From positions 1,110,501-1,174,500 of the forward strand of contig NZ_CP021112.1 of NCBI RefSeq assembly GCF_002119765.1: a stretch of 64,000 nucleotides of DNA, read 5' to 3'. The notes below the pieces were generated by a model. The model worked only from the letters and a program-made list of their open reading frames with translations. It was not told the DNA's origin and did no database searches. Of this stretch, positions 18,178 through 27,132 are shown one piece after another. Each line of letters starts with the position of its first letter. Within the stretch, counting starts at the first letter, position 1. Position numbers and translations under genes: made by a program. This DNA is from Pseudorhodoplanes sinuspersici. Lineage in GTDB: Bacteria > Pseudomonadota > Alphaproteobacteria > Rhizobiales > Xanthobacteraceae.

Positions 18178-18921
18178 TCACCCCGGCAAACAACGCGAGG
18201 CATCGACGGCATAGAGCCGGGTTGCACCAAGCATATGGGCCCGGAAGGTCAGCGCGCCGAACACAGTCATGAAAGCTGCGGCACGAATATTCAGCCCGCC
18301 CGTGAAGGCGCCGAAGGCCGGCATCACCATGCGCTCGCTGTCGATCGCAAAGCACTTGCGGCTGATCGAGCGCCCGCTGGCACTGATGCGCGCCATCGGA
18401 TGCAGGTGGCCGGCGATCTCGCCAGCCTGCCCCTTCGGCTCATGCCGGAAGGTGAGCCCACCGACATTCATCTCCGGCGTGAATACGCCGCCGATGCCAA
18501 CCGCCGGATCGGGATCATGATTCCCGGCAATCCAGACCCAGTCGCGGCCGTTCTGCAACGCGTTGACCGCCTCGCGATCGACATCGCCAAGCCGCTGCGG
18601 CCCGTCGCCGTCATGAAAGCTGTCACCGAGCGCAAACACCGCACGGGGCCTGTAGCGCATGATGACTTCACACAGACGTGCCAACGTCGCCGCCGTGTCG
18701 TATGGTGGAAGCAACGCACCATATCGCGCAAAGCTGGAAGCCTTTTCGAAGTGCAGATCGGCAACGGCCAGGATGCGTTCCGCCGGCCAGTAAATGACCC
18801 CGCCGGGATCGACCACGAGATGCGCGCCTGCCAGCTCCACCTCATCGACCCTGTAATCCGGGCCATTAATCGGCGACGTCGCAACCACTTCAATTCCCCC
18901 TCGAGACGTGGCCATGTTCAC
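18178..18921 (-). CDS. pdeM: Ligase-associated DNA damage response metallophosphoesterase PdeM
   Basis: The protein has about 247 residues and a calcineurin-like fold. Metal-binding motifs are AVADLHFEKA (about 50), GDSFHDGDG (about 98), AGNHDPDP (about 132) and a C-terminal HLHPMAR (about 172). PdeM enzymes hydrolyse phosphodiesters and occur with a ligase, an exonuclease and an Lhr-type helicase. The GTG at 18921 overlaps the helicase stop (GTGA); an ATG at 18915 is an equally good start (MATSRGGIEV). The overlap implies translational coupling with the helicase. Confidence 0.9.
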   Translation of the reverse strand: MNMATSRGGIEVVATSPINGPDYRVDEVELAGAHLVVDPGGVIYWPAERILAVADLHFEKASSFARYGALLPPYDTAATLARLCEVIMRYRPRAVFALGDSFHDGDGPQRLGDVDREAVNALQNGRDWVWIAGNHDPDPAVGIGGVFTPEMNVGGLTFRHEPKGQAGEIAGHLHPMARISASGRSISRKCFAIDSERMVMPAFGAFTGGLNIRAAAFMTVFGALTFRAHMLGATRLYAVDASRCLPG

Positions 18922-21479
18922 GACATGGCCTCCCTGACAAGCTCGTCCGCAGTCTCTGCCAGGAGTGCGTCCGAAGCTTCCCCATAAACCGTCTCGCGAC
19001 CAATCTCGAGCATGACCGGCACCGCAAGCGGCGAAACATGTTCCAGCGGCTTATGAATGATTCGTCCCTGAATACGGGAGAGCATTTCCCCAAGTCGCTT
19101 GATATCGAGCAGACCTGTTGCAGCATCGGCACGCGCCGCGCGCAACAGCAGATGGTCTGGTTGATGCTTACGCAATACGTCGTAAATGAGGTCCGTTGAA
19201 ATCGTCACTTGTCGTCGCGTCTTTTCTTTTCCGACTGAACGTCGCTCGATCAAGCCTGCAATAATGGCATTTGTTCGGAAGGTCCGTTTCATTAACGCCG
19301 ATTCAGCAAGCCATGCTTCCAGATCATCACCAAGCATGTCTTCGGCAAACAATTCCGTGAGCGAAAGATCGCCGCGTTTGATTGCAAGGCTAAGATCGCC
19401 AAGCCCCCACACCGCCAAAGCGTATTCATTGGCAACGAAACCCAATGGCCGCATGCGCGCGCGCTCGAGCCGCCGTGTCAGCAGCATACCAAGCGTCTGG
19501 TGCGCCAGCCGTCCTTCGAACGGATAGCAAACAAGATAATTTTTTGTTGCACGCGGAAATGTTTCGACAAGCAACTCGCGCGGGCCGGGCAATACCGACC
19601 GCCACGTCTGGATTTCGAGCCATTCCCGCACCGGTTGCGGCAGCGGCGCCCATTGCGCCGGGTCGGCAAGAATGTCGCGCACGCGGGACGCAAGATAGGT
19701 CGAGAGCGGAAACTTGCCGCCTTCATAGGACGGCACTTTCGGATCGTCGTCATGCGCGCGCGAAACGTAAACCTCGTCTTCGACCATTGTTTCATAACGG
19801 AGCACTTCACCGGCAAACACGAAGGTGTCGCCGATGCTCAGCATCTCGATGAAATATTCCTCGACTTCACCGAGGATGCGTCCGCCGCGTCCGATCGGAC
19901 CGCTCCGTCCGCTGCCGACAGCGCGCGAGCGCACAAGGCGCACTTTCAGCATCGAGGCTTCGACGATGGTGCCGACATTCATGCGATAGGCTTGCGCGAA
20001 ACGCGGATGCGTGACGCGCCAGCGGCCATTCTTGTCCTGCCTGATCTTGGCGAAACGCTCATACGCTTTCAGCGCGTAACCGCCCGTGGCGACGAAATCG
20101 ACCACGGCGTCGAAATCGGCACGCGTGAGGTCGCGATAAGGTGCAGCATTCCGCGCTTCGTCGAACAGCACATCGGCATCGAACGGCTCGCCGCAGGCGG
20201 TGCCGAGCACGTGCTGCGCCAACACATCGAGCGCGCCGGTGCGCAAGGGCGGCGTATCCTGCGCCTGTTCCGCCACCGCCTGGATGGCGGCGCGGCATTC
20301 CAGCACTTCGAAACGATTGGCCGGCACAAGGATGCCGCGCGACGGCTCATCGAGACGGTGATTGGCGCGGCCGATCCGTTGCAGCAGCCGCGACGAACCT
20401 TTCGGCGCGCCGACATTGATGACGAGATCGATATCGCCCCAGTCGATACCGAGATCGAGCGACGACGTACACACCACCGCCCGCAGTTTCGACTGCGCCA
20501 TCGCAGCTTCCACCTTGCGGCGCTGAGCCACATCGAGCGAGCCGTGATGCAGGGCGATCGGCAGGTCGTCCTCGTTGATGCGCCAGAGCTCCTGGAAGAT
20601 CAGTTCGGCCTGGCTGCGGGTGTTGACGAAGACCAGCGTCGTCTTGTGCTGCTTGATGAGTTCATAGATCTGCGGATAGGCGTGACGCGCGGTATGGCCC
20701 GCCCAGGGGATGCGCGCGTCCGGATCGCGCGTATCCGGCTCCAGCATGGTCACATGCGGATCGGCACCGCCCTTGGCGACGACGAGATCGGCCATCGCCG
20801 CGCCGGCCTGCGGCACGAGATAGCGGCGCAAGTCATCGGGTTCGGCCACCGTCGCCGACAAGCCGATGGTGTGCAGGCCAGGCGCCAGGCGAAACAGCCG
20901 CGCCAGTCCGAGCGACAGGAGATCGCCGCGTTTTGACAACACCAGCGCATGCAATTCGTCGAGGATCACACGCTTGAGCGTGCCGAACAGGTACGGCGCG
21001 TCGGCGGAAGCGAGCAGCAGCGCCAATTGCTCCGGCGTCGTCAGCAGGATGTCGGGCGGGTCCTTGCGCTGGCGCGTGCGCTTGGAGACGGGCGTGTCGC
21101 CGGTGCGGGTCTCGATCCGGATCGGCAGGCCCATCTCGGCGACGGGTGTTTCGAGATTGCGGGCAATGTCGACGGCCAGTGCTTTCAGCGGCGAGATGTA
21201 GAGCGTGTGCAGTCCTTGCGATCGCTTGATGTCGCGGCCGGTCGAAACGAGCGTCTTGGCTTTTGCGCCGCGTTCGCTGAGCTCCACCAGCGTCGGCAGA
21301 AAGCCGGCCAGCGTCTTGCCGCCACCGGTCGGCGCGATCAGCAGCACCGATTTGTCCTGCCGCGCGCGCGCCAGCAATTCGAGCTGATGCGGCCGCGGTG
21401 TCCAGCCGCGCGACGAAAACCAGCGCGCGAAAGCTTGCGGAAGTTCGGTGGGTGGCGCGACTGGATCGAGCAGGGTCAC
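18918..21479 (-). CDS. Ligase-associated DNA damage response DEXH-box helicase (Lhr-Core type)
   Basis: The 853-residue superfamily 2 helicase shows the Q-motif RPHQLELLARA, Walker A APTGGGKTLAGFLP (about 50), DEXH-type box DELHAL, motif III GLSATV, and VVCTSSLDLGIDWG plus QRIGRANHR (motifs V and VI). The C-terminal 400 residues match the winged-helix/Lhr-specific part. Lhr-Core enzymes are ATP-dependent 3'-5' translocases on single-stranded DNA. The start is GTG at 21479 (MTLLDPVAPP), nine bases after the methyltransferase stop, so the order methyltransferase-helicase-pdeM looks like one operon. Confidence 0.93.
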   Translation of the reverse strand: MTLLDPVAPPTELPQAFARWFSSRGWTPRPHQLELLARARQDKSVLLIAPTGGGKTLAGFLPTLVELSERGAKAKTLVSTGRDIKRSQGLHTLYISPLKALAVDIARNLETPVAEMGLPIRIETRTGDTPVSKRTRQRKDPPDILLTTPEQLALLLASADAPYLFGTLKRVILDELHALVLSKRGDLLSLGLARLFRLAPGLHTIGLSATVAEPDDLRRYLVPQAGAAMADLVVAKGGADPHVTMLEPDTRDPDARIPWAGHTARHAYPQIYELIKQHKTTLVFVNTRSQAELIFQELWRINEDDLPIALHHGSLDVAQRRKVEAAMAQSKLRAVVCTSSLDLGIDWGDIDLVINVGAPKGSSRLLQRIGRANHRLDEPSRGILVPANRFEVLECRAAIQAVAEQAQDTPPLRTGALDVLAQHVLGTACGEPFDADVLFDEARNAAPYRDLTRADFDAVVDFVATGGYALKAYERFAKIRQDKNGRWRVTHPRFAQAYRMNVGTIVEASMLKVRLVRSRAVGSGRSGPIGRGGRILGEVEEYFIEMLSIGDTFVFAGEVLRYETMVEDEVYVSRAHDDDPKVPSYEGGKFPLSTYLASRVRDILADPAQWAPLPQPVREWLEIQTWRSVLPGPRELLVETFPRATKNYLVCYPFEGRLAHQTLGMLLTRRLERARMRPLGFVANEYALAVWGLGDLSLAIKRGDLSLTELFAEDMLGDDLEAWLAESALMKRTFRTNAIIAGLIERRSVGKEKTRRQVTISTDLIYDVLRKHQPDHLLLRAARADAATGLLDIKRLGEMLSRIQGRIIHKPLEHVSPLAVPVMLEIGRETVYGEASDALLAETADELVREAMS

Positions 21480-21488
21480 GCTTGAAGT

Positions 21489-22454
21489 CTATCGTTGCGA
21501 TAACGGCGAAGGCGGGGCGAGGCCCGCGATCACAAGCAGGCCCGGCACCGGCTGGTCCGCTTCCATGCGGGTGGAAACAGGGGCGAGGTGCAGAACCGTC
21601 ATGCCGGCAGCTGCGATGGCCTCGCGCACGTGCTTCTCTCCATGGGCGTAGCGCAATTTGGGACCGAGCAGGACCCCGTCATTCGGATGCGTTTCGACGG
21701 TGAAGGCGAACAGCCCGTCAAAGGCCAGGACCTGAGCGGCCATCGTTGCAATCAATGTCAGGTCCGCGCAATAAACGAAGACATCGGCAGCCACGATCAG
21801 GTTGAAACGCGCATCGGCGCGCGCGCGCTCGTCCAGGCTTTCGGTCAGGTCGCCGACATCGAGCCGGTCATAGAGGCTCTTCTTGCGCGCCTGCTCGATC
21901 ATGCCGGGCGAGAGGTCGACGCCCTCCATCCAGTCAACCACCGGCCGGAATGCGTCTCCCGACAGGCCGGTGCCGCAGCCGAGATCGAGCATCGTGCCGA
22001 ACTGCACCGGTCGCTTGCGGTCGCGGCACGCAGCCTCAACAGCCTGCGCCAGCATTTGCGGCGCCGAATAGGATAAGGCCGCCAGCGCATCGTCGAATTT
22101 CCGCGCATATTGGTCGAACACCGAGCGCACATAGTCCGCCGACATAGCATGCCCGCCAATGTCCAGTAGCCGCAGCCGCAATCCGGCGCCGTGACGGTCC
22201 GCCGGATCGGCCTTGAGTGCTTCCTCAAATGCCGTCACCGCGCCCTCGCGTTGCCCCGCGACTTCGCGCGCATCGCCAAGGTCGAACCATGCCGCCGCAA
22301 AGCCCGGTTGCAGCTCCACCGCCTGTTCCAGAAGATCGATCGCGGCAGGAAGATCGCCATCGCCGCGATAGGCGCGCGCCATCTCGTAGCGGCGGTCCGC
22401 CAGCAGATCGCCGGACGATGAAAACACCTTTGTTTCGTGCAATGCCTGTCTCAT
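21489..22454 (-). CDS. TPR-containing class I SAM-dependent methyltransferase
   Basis: The protein has 321 residues. The N-terminal 100 form about two tetratricopeptide repeats (for example GDLPAAIDLLEQAVELQPGF and AVTAFEEALKADPAD). A Rossmann methyltransferase follows with SAM motif I TMLDLGCGTGLSGDAF (about 160), acidic loop MEGVDLSPGMIEQAR and NLIVAADVFVYCADL. The pattern matches predicted TPR methyltransferases of unknown substrate. It is the first gene of the helicase-pdeM operon and divergent from the exonuclease gene (53-base spacer), which hints at a link with the repair set. The ATG at 22454 is the only good start. Confidence 0.82.
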   Translation of the reverse strand: MRQALHETKVFSSSGDLLADRRYEMARAYRGDGDLPAAIDLLEQAVELQPGFAAAWFDLGDAREVAGQREGAVTAFEEALKADPADRHGAGLRLRLLDIGGHAMSADYVRSVFDQYARKFDDALAALSYSAPQMLAQAVEAACRDRKRPVQFGTMLDLGCGTGLSGDAFRPVVDWMEGVDLSPGMIEQARKKSLYDRLDVGDLTESLDERARADARFNLIVAADVFVYCADLTLIATMAAQVLAFDGLFAFTVETHPNDGVLLGPKLRYAHGEKHVREAIAAAGMTVLHLAPVSTRMEADQPVPGLLVIAGLAPPSPLSQR

Positions 22455-22507
22455 CTAGTACCACCGTACGAGCTCGCGAAATGGCCCCGAAAGCCTATCT
22501 GTAAAAA

Positions 22508-23554
22508 ATGCGTCCCGAAGACCTGCTTTTGCCGACACCGTCCGGCGTTTGCTGCAAGCTTGGTGGCTTTTACATCGACCCGACCCGGGCGGTCGACAAG
22601 GCTCTGATCACGCATGGCCATTCCGACCATGCGCGGGCCGGCCATGGCGCAGTGCTGGCAACGCAGGAAACCCTCGACATCATGCGCCTGCGCTATGGCG
22701 ACAACTTCGCCGGTTCCACGCAGGCGATCCGCTATGGCGAAACCGTCACCTTTGGAGGCGTCACCGCTACCTTCCATCCGGCCGGTCATGTGCTGGGTTC
22801 CGCCCAGATCGCGGTTGAGCGCAAAGGCTGCCGGATCGTGGCGTCGGGCGATTACAAGGACGTGCCCGATCCGACCTGCACGCCGTTCGAGCTGGTGAAG
22901 TGCGACGTGTTCATCACCGAGGCGACCTTCGGACTGCCGGTGTTCCGCCATCCCGACCCGGATGAGGAGATCGGGAAGCTCTTGCATTCGGTGTCGCTGT
23001 TTCCCGATCGCGCGCATCTCGTCGGCGCATACTCGCTCGGCAAGGCACAACGCGTGATCGCGCTGATCCGCAAGGCCGGCTATCGCGAGCCGATCTATCT
23101 GCATGGCGCGATGGAAACGCTATCGCGCTATTATCAGGAGCGCGGCATCGATCTCGGCGACCTGCCGCTTGTCCGCGACAAGAAGAAAGCCGAGCTGGCC
23201 GGCACCATCACGCTCTGCCCGCCGTCGGCATTGAAAGAAGTCTGGTCACGCCGCTTCCCCGATCCGGTTACCTGTTACGCTTCCGGCTGGATGCGCGTGC
23301 GGGCCCGTGCGCGGCAGAGCCTCGTGCAATTGCCGTTGGTGATTTCCGACCATGCTGACTGGGATGGTCTGCGCGCGACGGTGATCGCAACCGGCGCCAG
23401 CGAGATCTGGGTGACGCATGGACAGGAAGACGCGCTGGTTCACTGGTGCGACACCAGGGGGTTGAAAGGACGACCGCTTGATATCGTCGGCTATGGCGAC
23501 GAGGACGAAACGGATGGTGTCTCGGACGAAGGCGAAGCGGGCAATCCCACATGA
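22508..23554 (+). CDS. Ligase-associated DNA damage response exonuclease (metallo-beta-lactamase fold)
   Basis: The 348-residue protein belongs to the MBL/beta-CASP-like nuclease group related to SNM1/CPSF73. Zinc motifs seen are LITHGHSDHARAGHG (HxHxDH, about 35), FHPAGHVLGSAQI (about 93), SGDYKD (about 117) and a late ISDHADW. It is predicted to trim DNA ends before ligation. Its stop overlaps the ligase start by four bases (ATGA), an obligate-looking pair. The start codon is 53 bases from the divergent methyltransferase gene. Confidence 0.92.
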   Translation: MRPEDLLLPTPSGVCCKLGGFYIDPTRAVDKALITHGHSDHARAGHGAVLATQETLDIMRLRYGDNFAGSTQAIRYGETVTFGGVTATFHPAGHVLGSAQIAVERKGCRIVASGDYKDVPDPTCTPFELVKCDVFITEATFGLPVFRHPDPDEEIGKLLHSVSLFPDRAHLVGAYSLGKAQRVIALIRKAGYREPIYLHGAMETLSRYYQERGIDLGDLPLVRDKKKAELAGTITLCPPSALKEVWSRRFPDPVTCYASGWMRVRARARQSLVQLPLVISDHADWDGLRATVIATGASEIWVTHGQEDALVHWCDTRGLKGRPLDIVGYGDEDETDGVSDEGEAGNPT

Positions 23555-25221
23555 ACCGCTTCGCCGAATTGCTCGACCGCCTCGCCTACGAGCCCGGCCG
23601 TAACAACAAGCTGCGGCTGATGACGGACTACTTCCGTCACACGCCCGATCCCGAACGCGGCTATGCGCTCGCCGCGCTCACCGGCAATCTCACATTCCAG
23701 TATGCCAAGCCCGGCATGATCCGCGGGCTGATCACCGAGCGCGCCGATCCGGTGCTGTTCGCACTCTCGCGCGATTTCGTCGGCGATACGTCGGAAACGA
23801 TTGCGCTGATGTGGCCGGTGCCGGAGGCGCGTCCAAACTTCATTCCGTCGATCAGCGACGTCGTGACGACACTCAACACGCTCGGCAAGGCGCAGCTTCC
23901 GGCGCAGATCGCGCGCTGGCTCGACGCTCTCGACGAGACAGGACGCTGGGCGCTGCTCAAGCTGGTCACCGGCGCATTGCGCGTCGGCGTTTCCGCCCGC
24001 CTCGCAAAGACGGCGGCGGCGGCACTTGGCGACAAGGACGTCACCGAAATCGAACTGATGTGGTCCGGCCTCGAGCCGCCGTATACCGATCTCTTCGCCT
24101 GGCTCGAGGGCCGCGGCGATAAACCGTCGACCACCGATCCGGCGCCGTTCCGACCGGCGATGCTGGCGCATGCGATCGAAGACACCGATTTCGAAAAGCT
24201 TGATCCCGCGAACTACATGGCCGAGTGGAAATGGGACGGCATCCGCGTTCAGGCTTCTGCCGGCGTCAACGAACACGGCGACCGTATCGTGCGCATGTAT
24301 TCGCGCACCGGCGAAGACATCTCGAAAGGCTTTCCTGATCTTCTGGACTCGCTGAACTTCAACGGCTCGCTCGATGGCGAACTCCTGATCCTGCGCGATA
24401 ACCGCGTGCAAAGCTTCAACGTCCTGCAGCAGCGCCTCAATCGCAAAGCGGTCACGCCGAAGCTGCTGCTCGAATATCCCGCGCATCTGCGTGCCTACGA
24501 TCTTCTGTTCGATGGCAGCGACGATCTGCGCGAATTGCCGTTCGAGGAGCGGCGCACGCGCCTGCAATCCTTCATCGCCCGCCACGCGCATCCGCGGCTC
24601 GATCTTTCGCCGCTCGTCGCATTCAAGACCTGGCCGGAGCTCGCCGCAGCACGGGCCGATCCGGCATCAGCCGGCGCCGGCGAGGACGCCAATGCCGTCG
24701 AAGGCATCATGCTCAAGCGCAGGGATGCGCCCTATATGCCCGGCCGTCCGAAAGGACTCTGGTGGAAATGGAAGCGCGACCCGCTGACCGTCGATGCCGT
24801 GCTGATGTATGCGCAGCGCGGCAGCGGCAAGCGCTCGTCCTATTATTCCGACTACACCTTCGGCGTCTGGAGCGTGATCGACGGCACCGACACACTGGTG
24901 CCGGTCGGCAAAGCCTATTTCGGCTTCACCGACGAGGAATTGCTGAAGATCGATAGATATGTCCGGAACAATACCGTGGAGCGTTTCGGCCCGGTACGCG
25001 CTGTCAAATATGGCCCGGACGAAGGCCTGGTGCTGGAAGTGGCGTTCGAGGGCCTGCAGCGCTCCACGCGCCACAAATCCGGCCTCGCCATGCGTTTTCC
25101 ACGGATCAACCGGCTGCGCTGGGACAAGCCGCCGCGGGAAGCCGACCGTCTCGAAAACCTTGAAAAGATGCTAGAAGGAATGGAGATGGGCCGCAGCGCC
25201 TTGCAGGCGGCTGCGCCATGA
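23551..25221 (+). CDS. ATP-dependent DNA ligase of the ligase-associated repair cluster
   Basis: The 556-residue ATP-dependent ligase has an N-terminal DNA-binding domain (about 1-200), the adenylation motif AEWKWDGIRVQ with the catalytic Lys (about residue 228), motif III LDGELLI, motif IV EGIMLKRRDAPYMPGRPK, motif V WWKWKRDPLTVDAVL and a C-terminal OB fold. It resembles the bacterial Lig that clusters with an exonuclease, an Lhr helicase and PdeM rather than the Ku-associated LigD. It probably seals nicks or breaks after processing by the neighbouring nuclease. The start overlaps the exonuclease gene. Confidence 0.94.
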   Translation: MNRFAELLDRLAYEPGRNNKLRLMTDYFRHTPDPERGYALAALTGNLTFQYAKPGMIRGLITERADPVLFALSRDFVGDTSETIALMWPVPEARPNFIPSISDVVTTLNTLGKAQLPAQIARWLDALDETGRWALLKLVTGALRVGVSARLAKTAAAALGDKDVTEIELMWSGLEPPYTDLFAWLEGRGDKPSTTDPAPFRPAMLAHAIEDTDFEKLDPANYMAEWKWDGIRVQASAGVNEHGDRIVRMYSRTGEDISKGFPDLLDSLNFNGSLDGELLILRDNRVQSFNVLQQRLNRKAVTPKLLLEYPAHLRAYDLLFDGSDDLRELPFEERRTRLQSFIARHAHPRLDLSPLVAFKTWPELAAARADPASAGAGEDANAVEGIMLKRRDAPYMPGRPKGLWWKWKRDPLTVDAVLMYAQRGSGKRSSYYSDYTFGVWSVIDGTDTLVPVGKAYFGFTDEELLKIDRYVRNNTVERFGPVRAVKYGPDEGLVLEVAFEGLQRSTRHKSGLAMRFPRINRLRWDKPPREADRLENLEKMLEGMEMGRSALQAAAP

Positions 25222-25303
25222 TTAGATGACGTCGCGTTTGACGGGCGAATGATACCGTTAACGCATTAACGAAGCTCATGTCGTCATGGGCATGGAGGCA
25301 AAG

Positions 25304-25645
25304 ATGTCGATGAACGATCCCAGGGCTTCAACCACTGAATCCAGAGGGTCGTCTGCGCACCCGCGCGCTCAAGGCAGCGACTCGCTGACCCGCTTCTTCG
25401 GCGGCTCACCACTCGGCGTGCTCGGCCGGCTGGTGCTGCTCTCGATCCTGATCGGCTTCGTGATGCATGCCTTCGGCCTCAACCCGTTCAATATCATCGA
25501 GAGCATCCGCCACCTGATCGAGACGATCTGGAATCTCGGCTTCGATGCGCTCAACTGGCTGTGGCGCTACTTCCTGCTCGGCGCAGTGATCGTGATCCCG
25601 GTGTGGTTGATCATGCGTCTCGTCAACGCGCCGCGGGGCAAATAA
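25304..25645 (+). CDS. Small DUF6460-type membrane protein
   Basis: The protein has 113 residues. A polar N-terminus of about 40 residues precedes FFGGSPLGVLGRLVLLSILIG and a second hydrophobic segment after a helical hairpin (LLGAVIVIPVWLIMRLV). The FFGGSPLGV motif matches my recollection of the DUF6460 family, whose function is unknown. GGAGG at 25294 is five bases before the ATG at 25304, so that start is preferred over the ATG at 25286. It follows the ligase by 82 bases and may be co-transcribed or independent. Confidence 0.65.
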   Translation: MSMNDPRASTTESRGSSAHPRAQGSDSLTRFFGGSPLGVLGRLVLLSILIGFVMHAFGLNPFNIIESIRHLIETIWNLGFDALNWLWRYFLLGAVIVIPVWLIMRLVNAPRGK

Positions 25646-25660
25646 CCTCTCGCATCATTT

Positions 25661-25727
25661 TCCGTTCGTCCCCGCGAAAGCGGGGACCCAGCGTTTCTGG
25701 ATTGCCGCTTTCGCGGGAATGAACGGA
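25661..25727. repeat. Paired inverted REP-like element
   Basis: The arm 25661-25683 (TCCGTTCGTCCCCGCGAAAG plus CGG) pairs with 25705-25727 at 21 of 23 positions. The core CCCCGCGAAAGCGGGG is palindromic by itself. It lies between the convergent DUF6460 and pyrD genes. It belongs to the same family as the elements at 5413-5476 and 45103-45174. Confidence 0.75.
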
Positions 25728-25753
25728 GAGAGTAGCGTTTGCGAAGACGATGT

Positions 25754-26851
25754 CTAAACCGGCCAATCCTGCGCGGTGATGTCCGCTGCATCAACGCCTG
25801 TCAGATCGGCAAGCGATTGGTGCCGCCCCTGTTTGAGCGCATCGAGCAGACCGCGCTTGATCTCCGGCAACAATGCGAGCCCATGAAACACCAGCGCACT
25901 GTAAAGCTGGATCAGTGTCGCGCCGGCCTTGATTTTGGCCACTGCAGCCTGGCCTGAATCGATGCCGCCGACACCAATGATCGGCATCGCGCCTTCCAGC
26001 CGCACATAAGTCTCCGCCAGCATCCGCGTCGACAGGGGGAACAGCGGCTTGCCGGACAAGCCGCCCTGCTCGATCGCCTTCTCACGCTCTCGCAACGACG
26101 GCGGACGGCTCACCGTCGTGTTGCCGACGATCATGCCGTCGACCTTGCGCCGGCGCGCGACGCCGACAATGTCGTCGAGATCGCCGAGCGAAACGTCCGG
26201 CGCGATCTTCAACAGCAACGGCGTCGGCCCGGCATTGGCGATGACGCGATTGCGCGCTTCGATCACACGCGCCAGCAGATCGTCGAGGCTTTTCGACTCC
26301 TGCAGATTGCGCAGGCCCGGCGTATTCGGCGACGACACATTGACAGTGATGTAGCTCACCACCGGCGCAAAGGCCTCGACCAGCCGCACATAATCCGCAG
26401 CCCGATCCTTGGTGTCGCGATTGGCGCCAATATTGATCGCGACGATGCCGCCGCGATTGGCCCGCGCCGCCAGCCGGCGCAACACCTCGGCTTCGCCATC
26501 GTTGTTGAAGCCGAGCCGGTTGATCACCGCCTGATCGGCATCGAGACGAAACAGGCGTGGCTGTGGATTGCCGGCCTGCGGACGCGGCGTCACCGTGCCG
26601 ACCTCGACGAAACCAAAGCCGAGCCGCAGCAGGGCGTCCGGCACCTCGCCATTCTTGTCGAAACCCGGCGCAACGCCGACGGGATTGGGAAAATTCAGTC
26701 CGAAGGCGCGCACTCGCAGCCGCGAATCGTCTGACCGCGCCGGAGGTAACGGGGTCCATTGCAAGGCCCGCAGCGCCAGCCGGTGGGCATCCTCAGGCTC
26801 AAAAAAACGCTGGAAAAAAGGACGTGTCAGGCGCTCGAACAGGCCAATCAC
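25754..26851 (-). CDS. pyrD: Dihydroorotate dehydrogenase (quinone), class 2
   Basis: The 365-residue flavoenzyme oxidises dihydroorotate to orotate in pyrimidine synthesis and passes electrons to membrane quinone. The amphipathic N-terminal helix (MIGLFERLTRPFFQRFFEPE) is the class 2 membrane anchor. Further motifs are NPVGVAPGFDKNGEVPDALL, VEVGTVTPRPQAGNPQPR, INRLGFNNDG, and NVSSPNTPGLRNLQ with the catalytic Ser. IGVGGIDSG near the C-terminus is the FMN phosphate loop. The start codon is GTG at 26851. It lies alone, divergent from the S24 regulator across a spacer with a 115-bp repeat. Confidence 0.95.
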   Translation of the reverse strand: MIGLFERLTRPFFQRFFEPEDAHRLALRALQWTPLPPARSDDSRLRVRAFGLNFPNPVGVAPGFDKNGEVPDALLRLGFGFVEVGTVTPRPQAGNPQPRLFRLDADQAVINRLGFNNDGEAEVLRRLAARANRGGIVAINIGANRDTKDRAADYVRLVEAFAPVVSYITVNVSSPNTPGLRNLQESKSLDDLLARVIEARNRVIANAGPTPLLLKIAPDVSLGDLDDIVGVARRRKVDGMIVGNTTVSRPPSLREREKAIEQGGLSGKPLFPLSTRMLAETYVRLEGAMPIIGVGGIDSGQAAVAKIKAGATLIQLYSALVFHGLALLPEIKRGLLDALKQGRHQSLADLTGVDAADITAQDWPV

Positions 26852-26886
26852 CGTGGGAAAACTCCGAAAGAAAGCAGGCCAACCTC

Positions 26887-27001
26887 GATCACGATGACTT
26901 TGGATCGAATCGATCCAAAGTCATAAACGTGATCGATTTTAATACGTTAGCGCATGATGTCGTCCGAAAACCGCTTCGCACTTTTCGGCATCATGCTCTA
27001 G
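26887..27001. repeat. 115-bp dispersed repeat, copy 1 (two hairpins)
   Basis: This block starts GATCACGATGACTTTGGATC and ends TCATGCTCTAG. It is colinear with 58455-58569, with only five substitutions and no gap. Hairpin A is TGACTTTGGAT...ATCCAAAGTCA. Hairpin B is GCATGATG...CCGAAAA, an 11-base loop, TTTTCGG...CATCATGC. It sits in the pyrD/S24 divergent spacer. Similar blocks are, as far as I recall, frequent in Bradyrhizobiaceae genomes. Confidence 0.85.
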
Positions 27002-27069
27002 CCACGCAGGACGCGAGCGACAAGAAACGGAAAGAGCAGACTAGACATGACTCGCAAAAGGCACTAATT

Positions 27070-27085
27070 CCTACCTTTAGGTAGG
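27070..27085. promoter_or_regulatory. Operator-like palindrome upstream of S24 repressor gene
   Basis: CCTACCTTTAGGTAGG is a perfect 16-base palindrome located 47 bases before the ATG at 27133. Its position in the leader of a LexA-like HTH/S24 gene suggests autoregulation. No second copy was noticed elsewhere in the window by eye. Confidence 0.5.
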
Positions 27086-27132
27086 ACAATAGTCACACCG
27101 GACGCGACCCGTCCACCGCCAGGGCGAACGCC

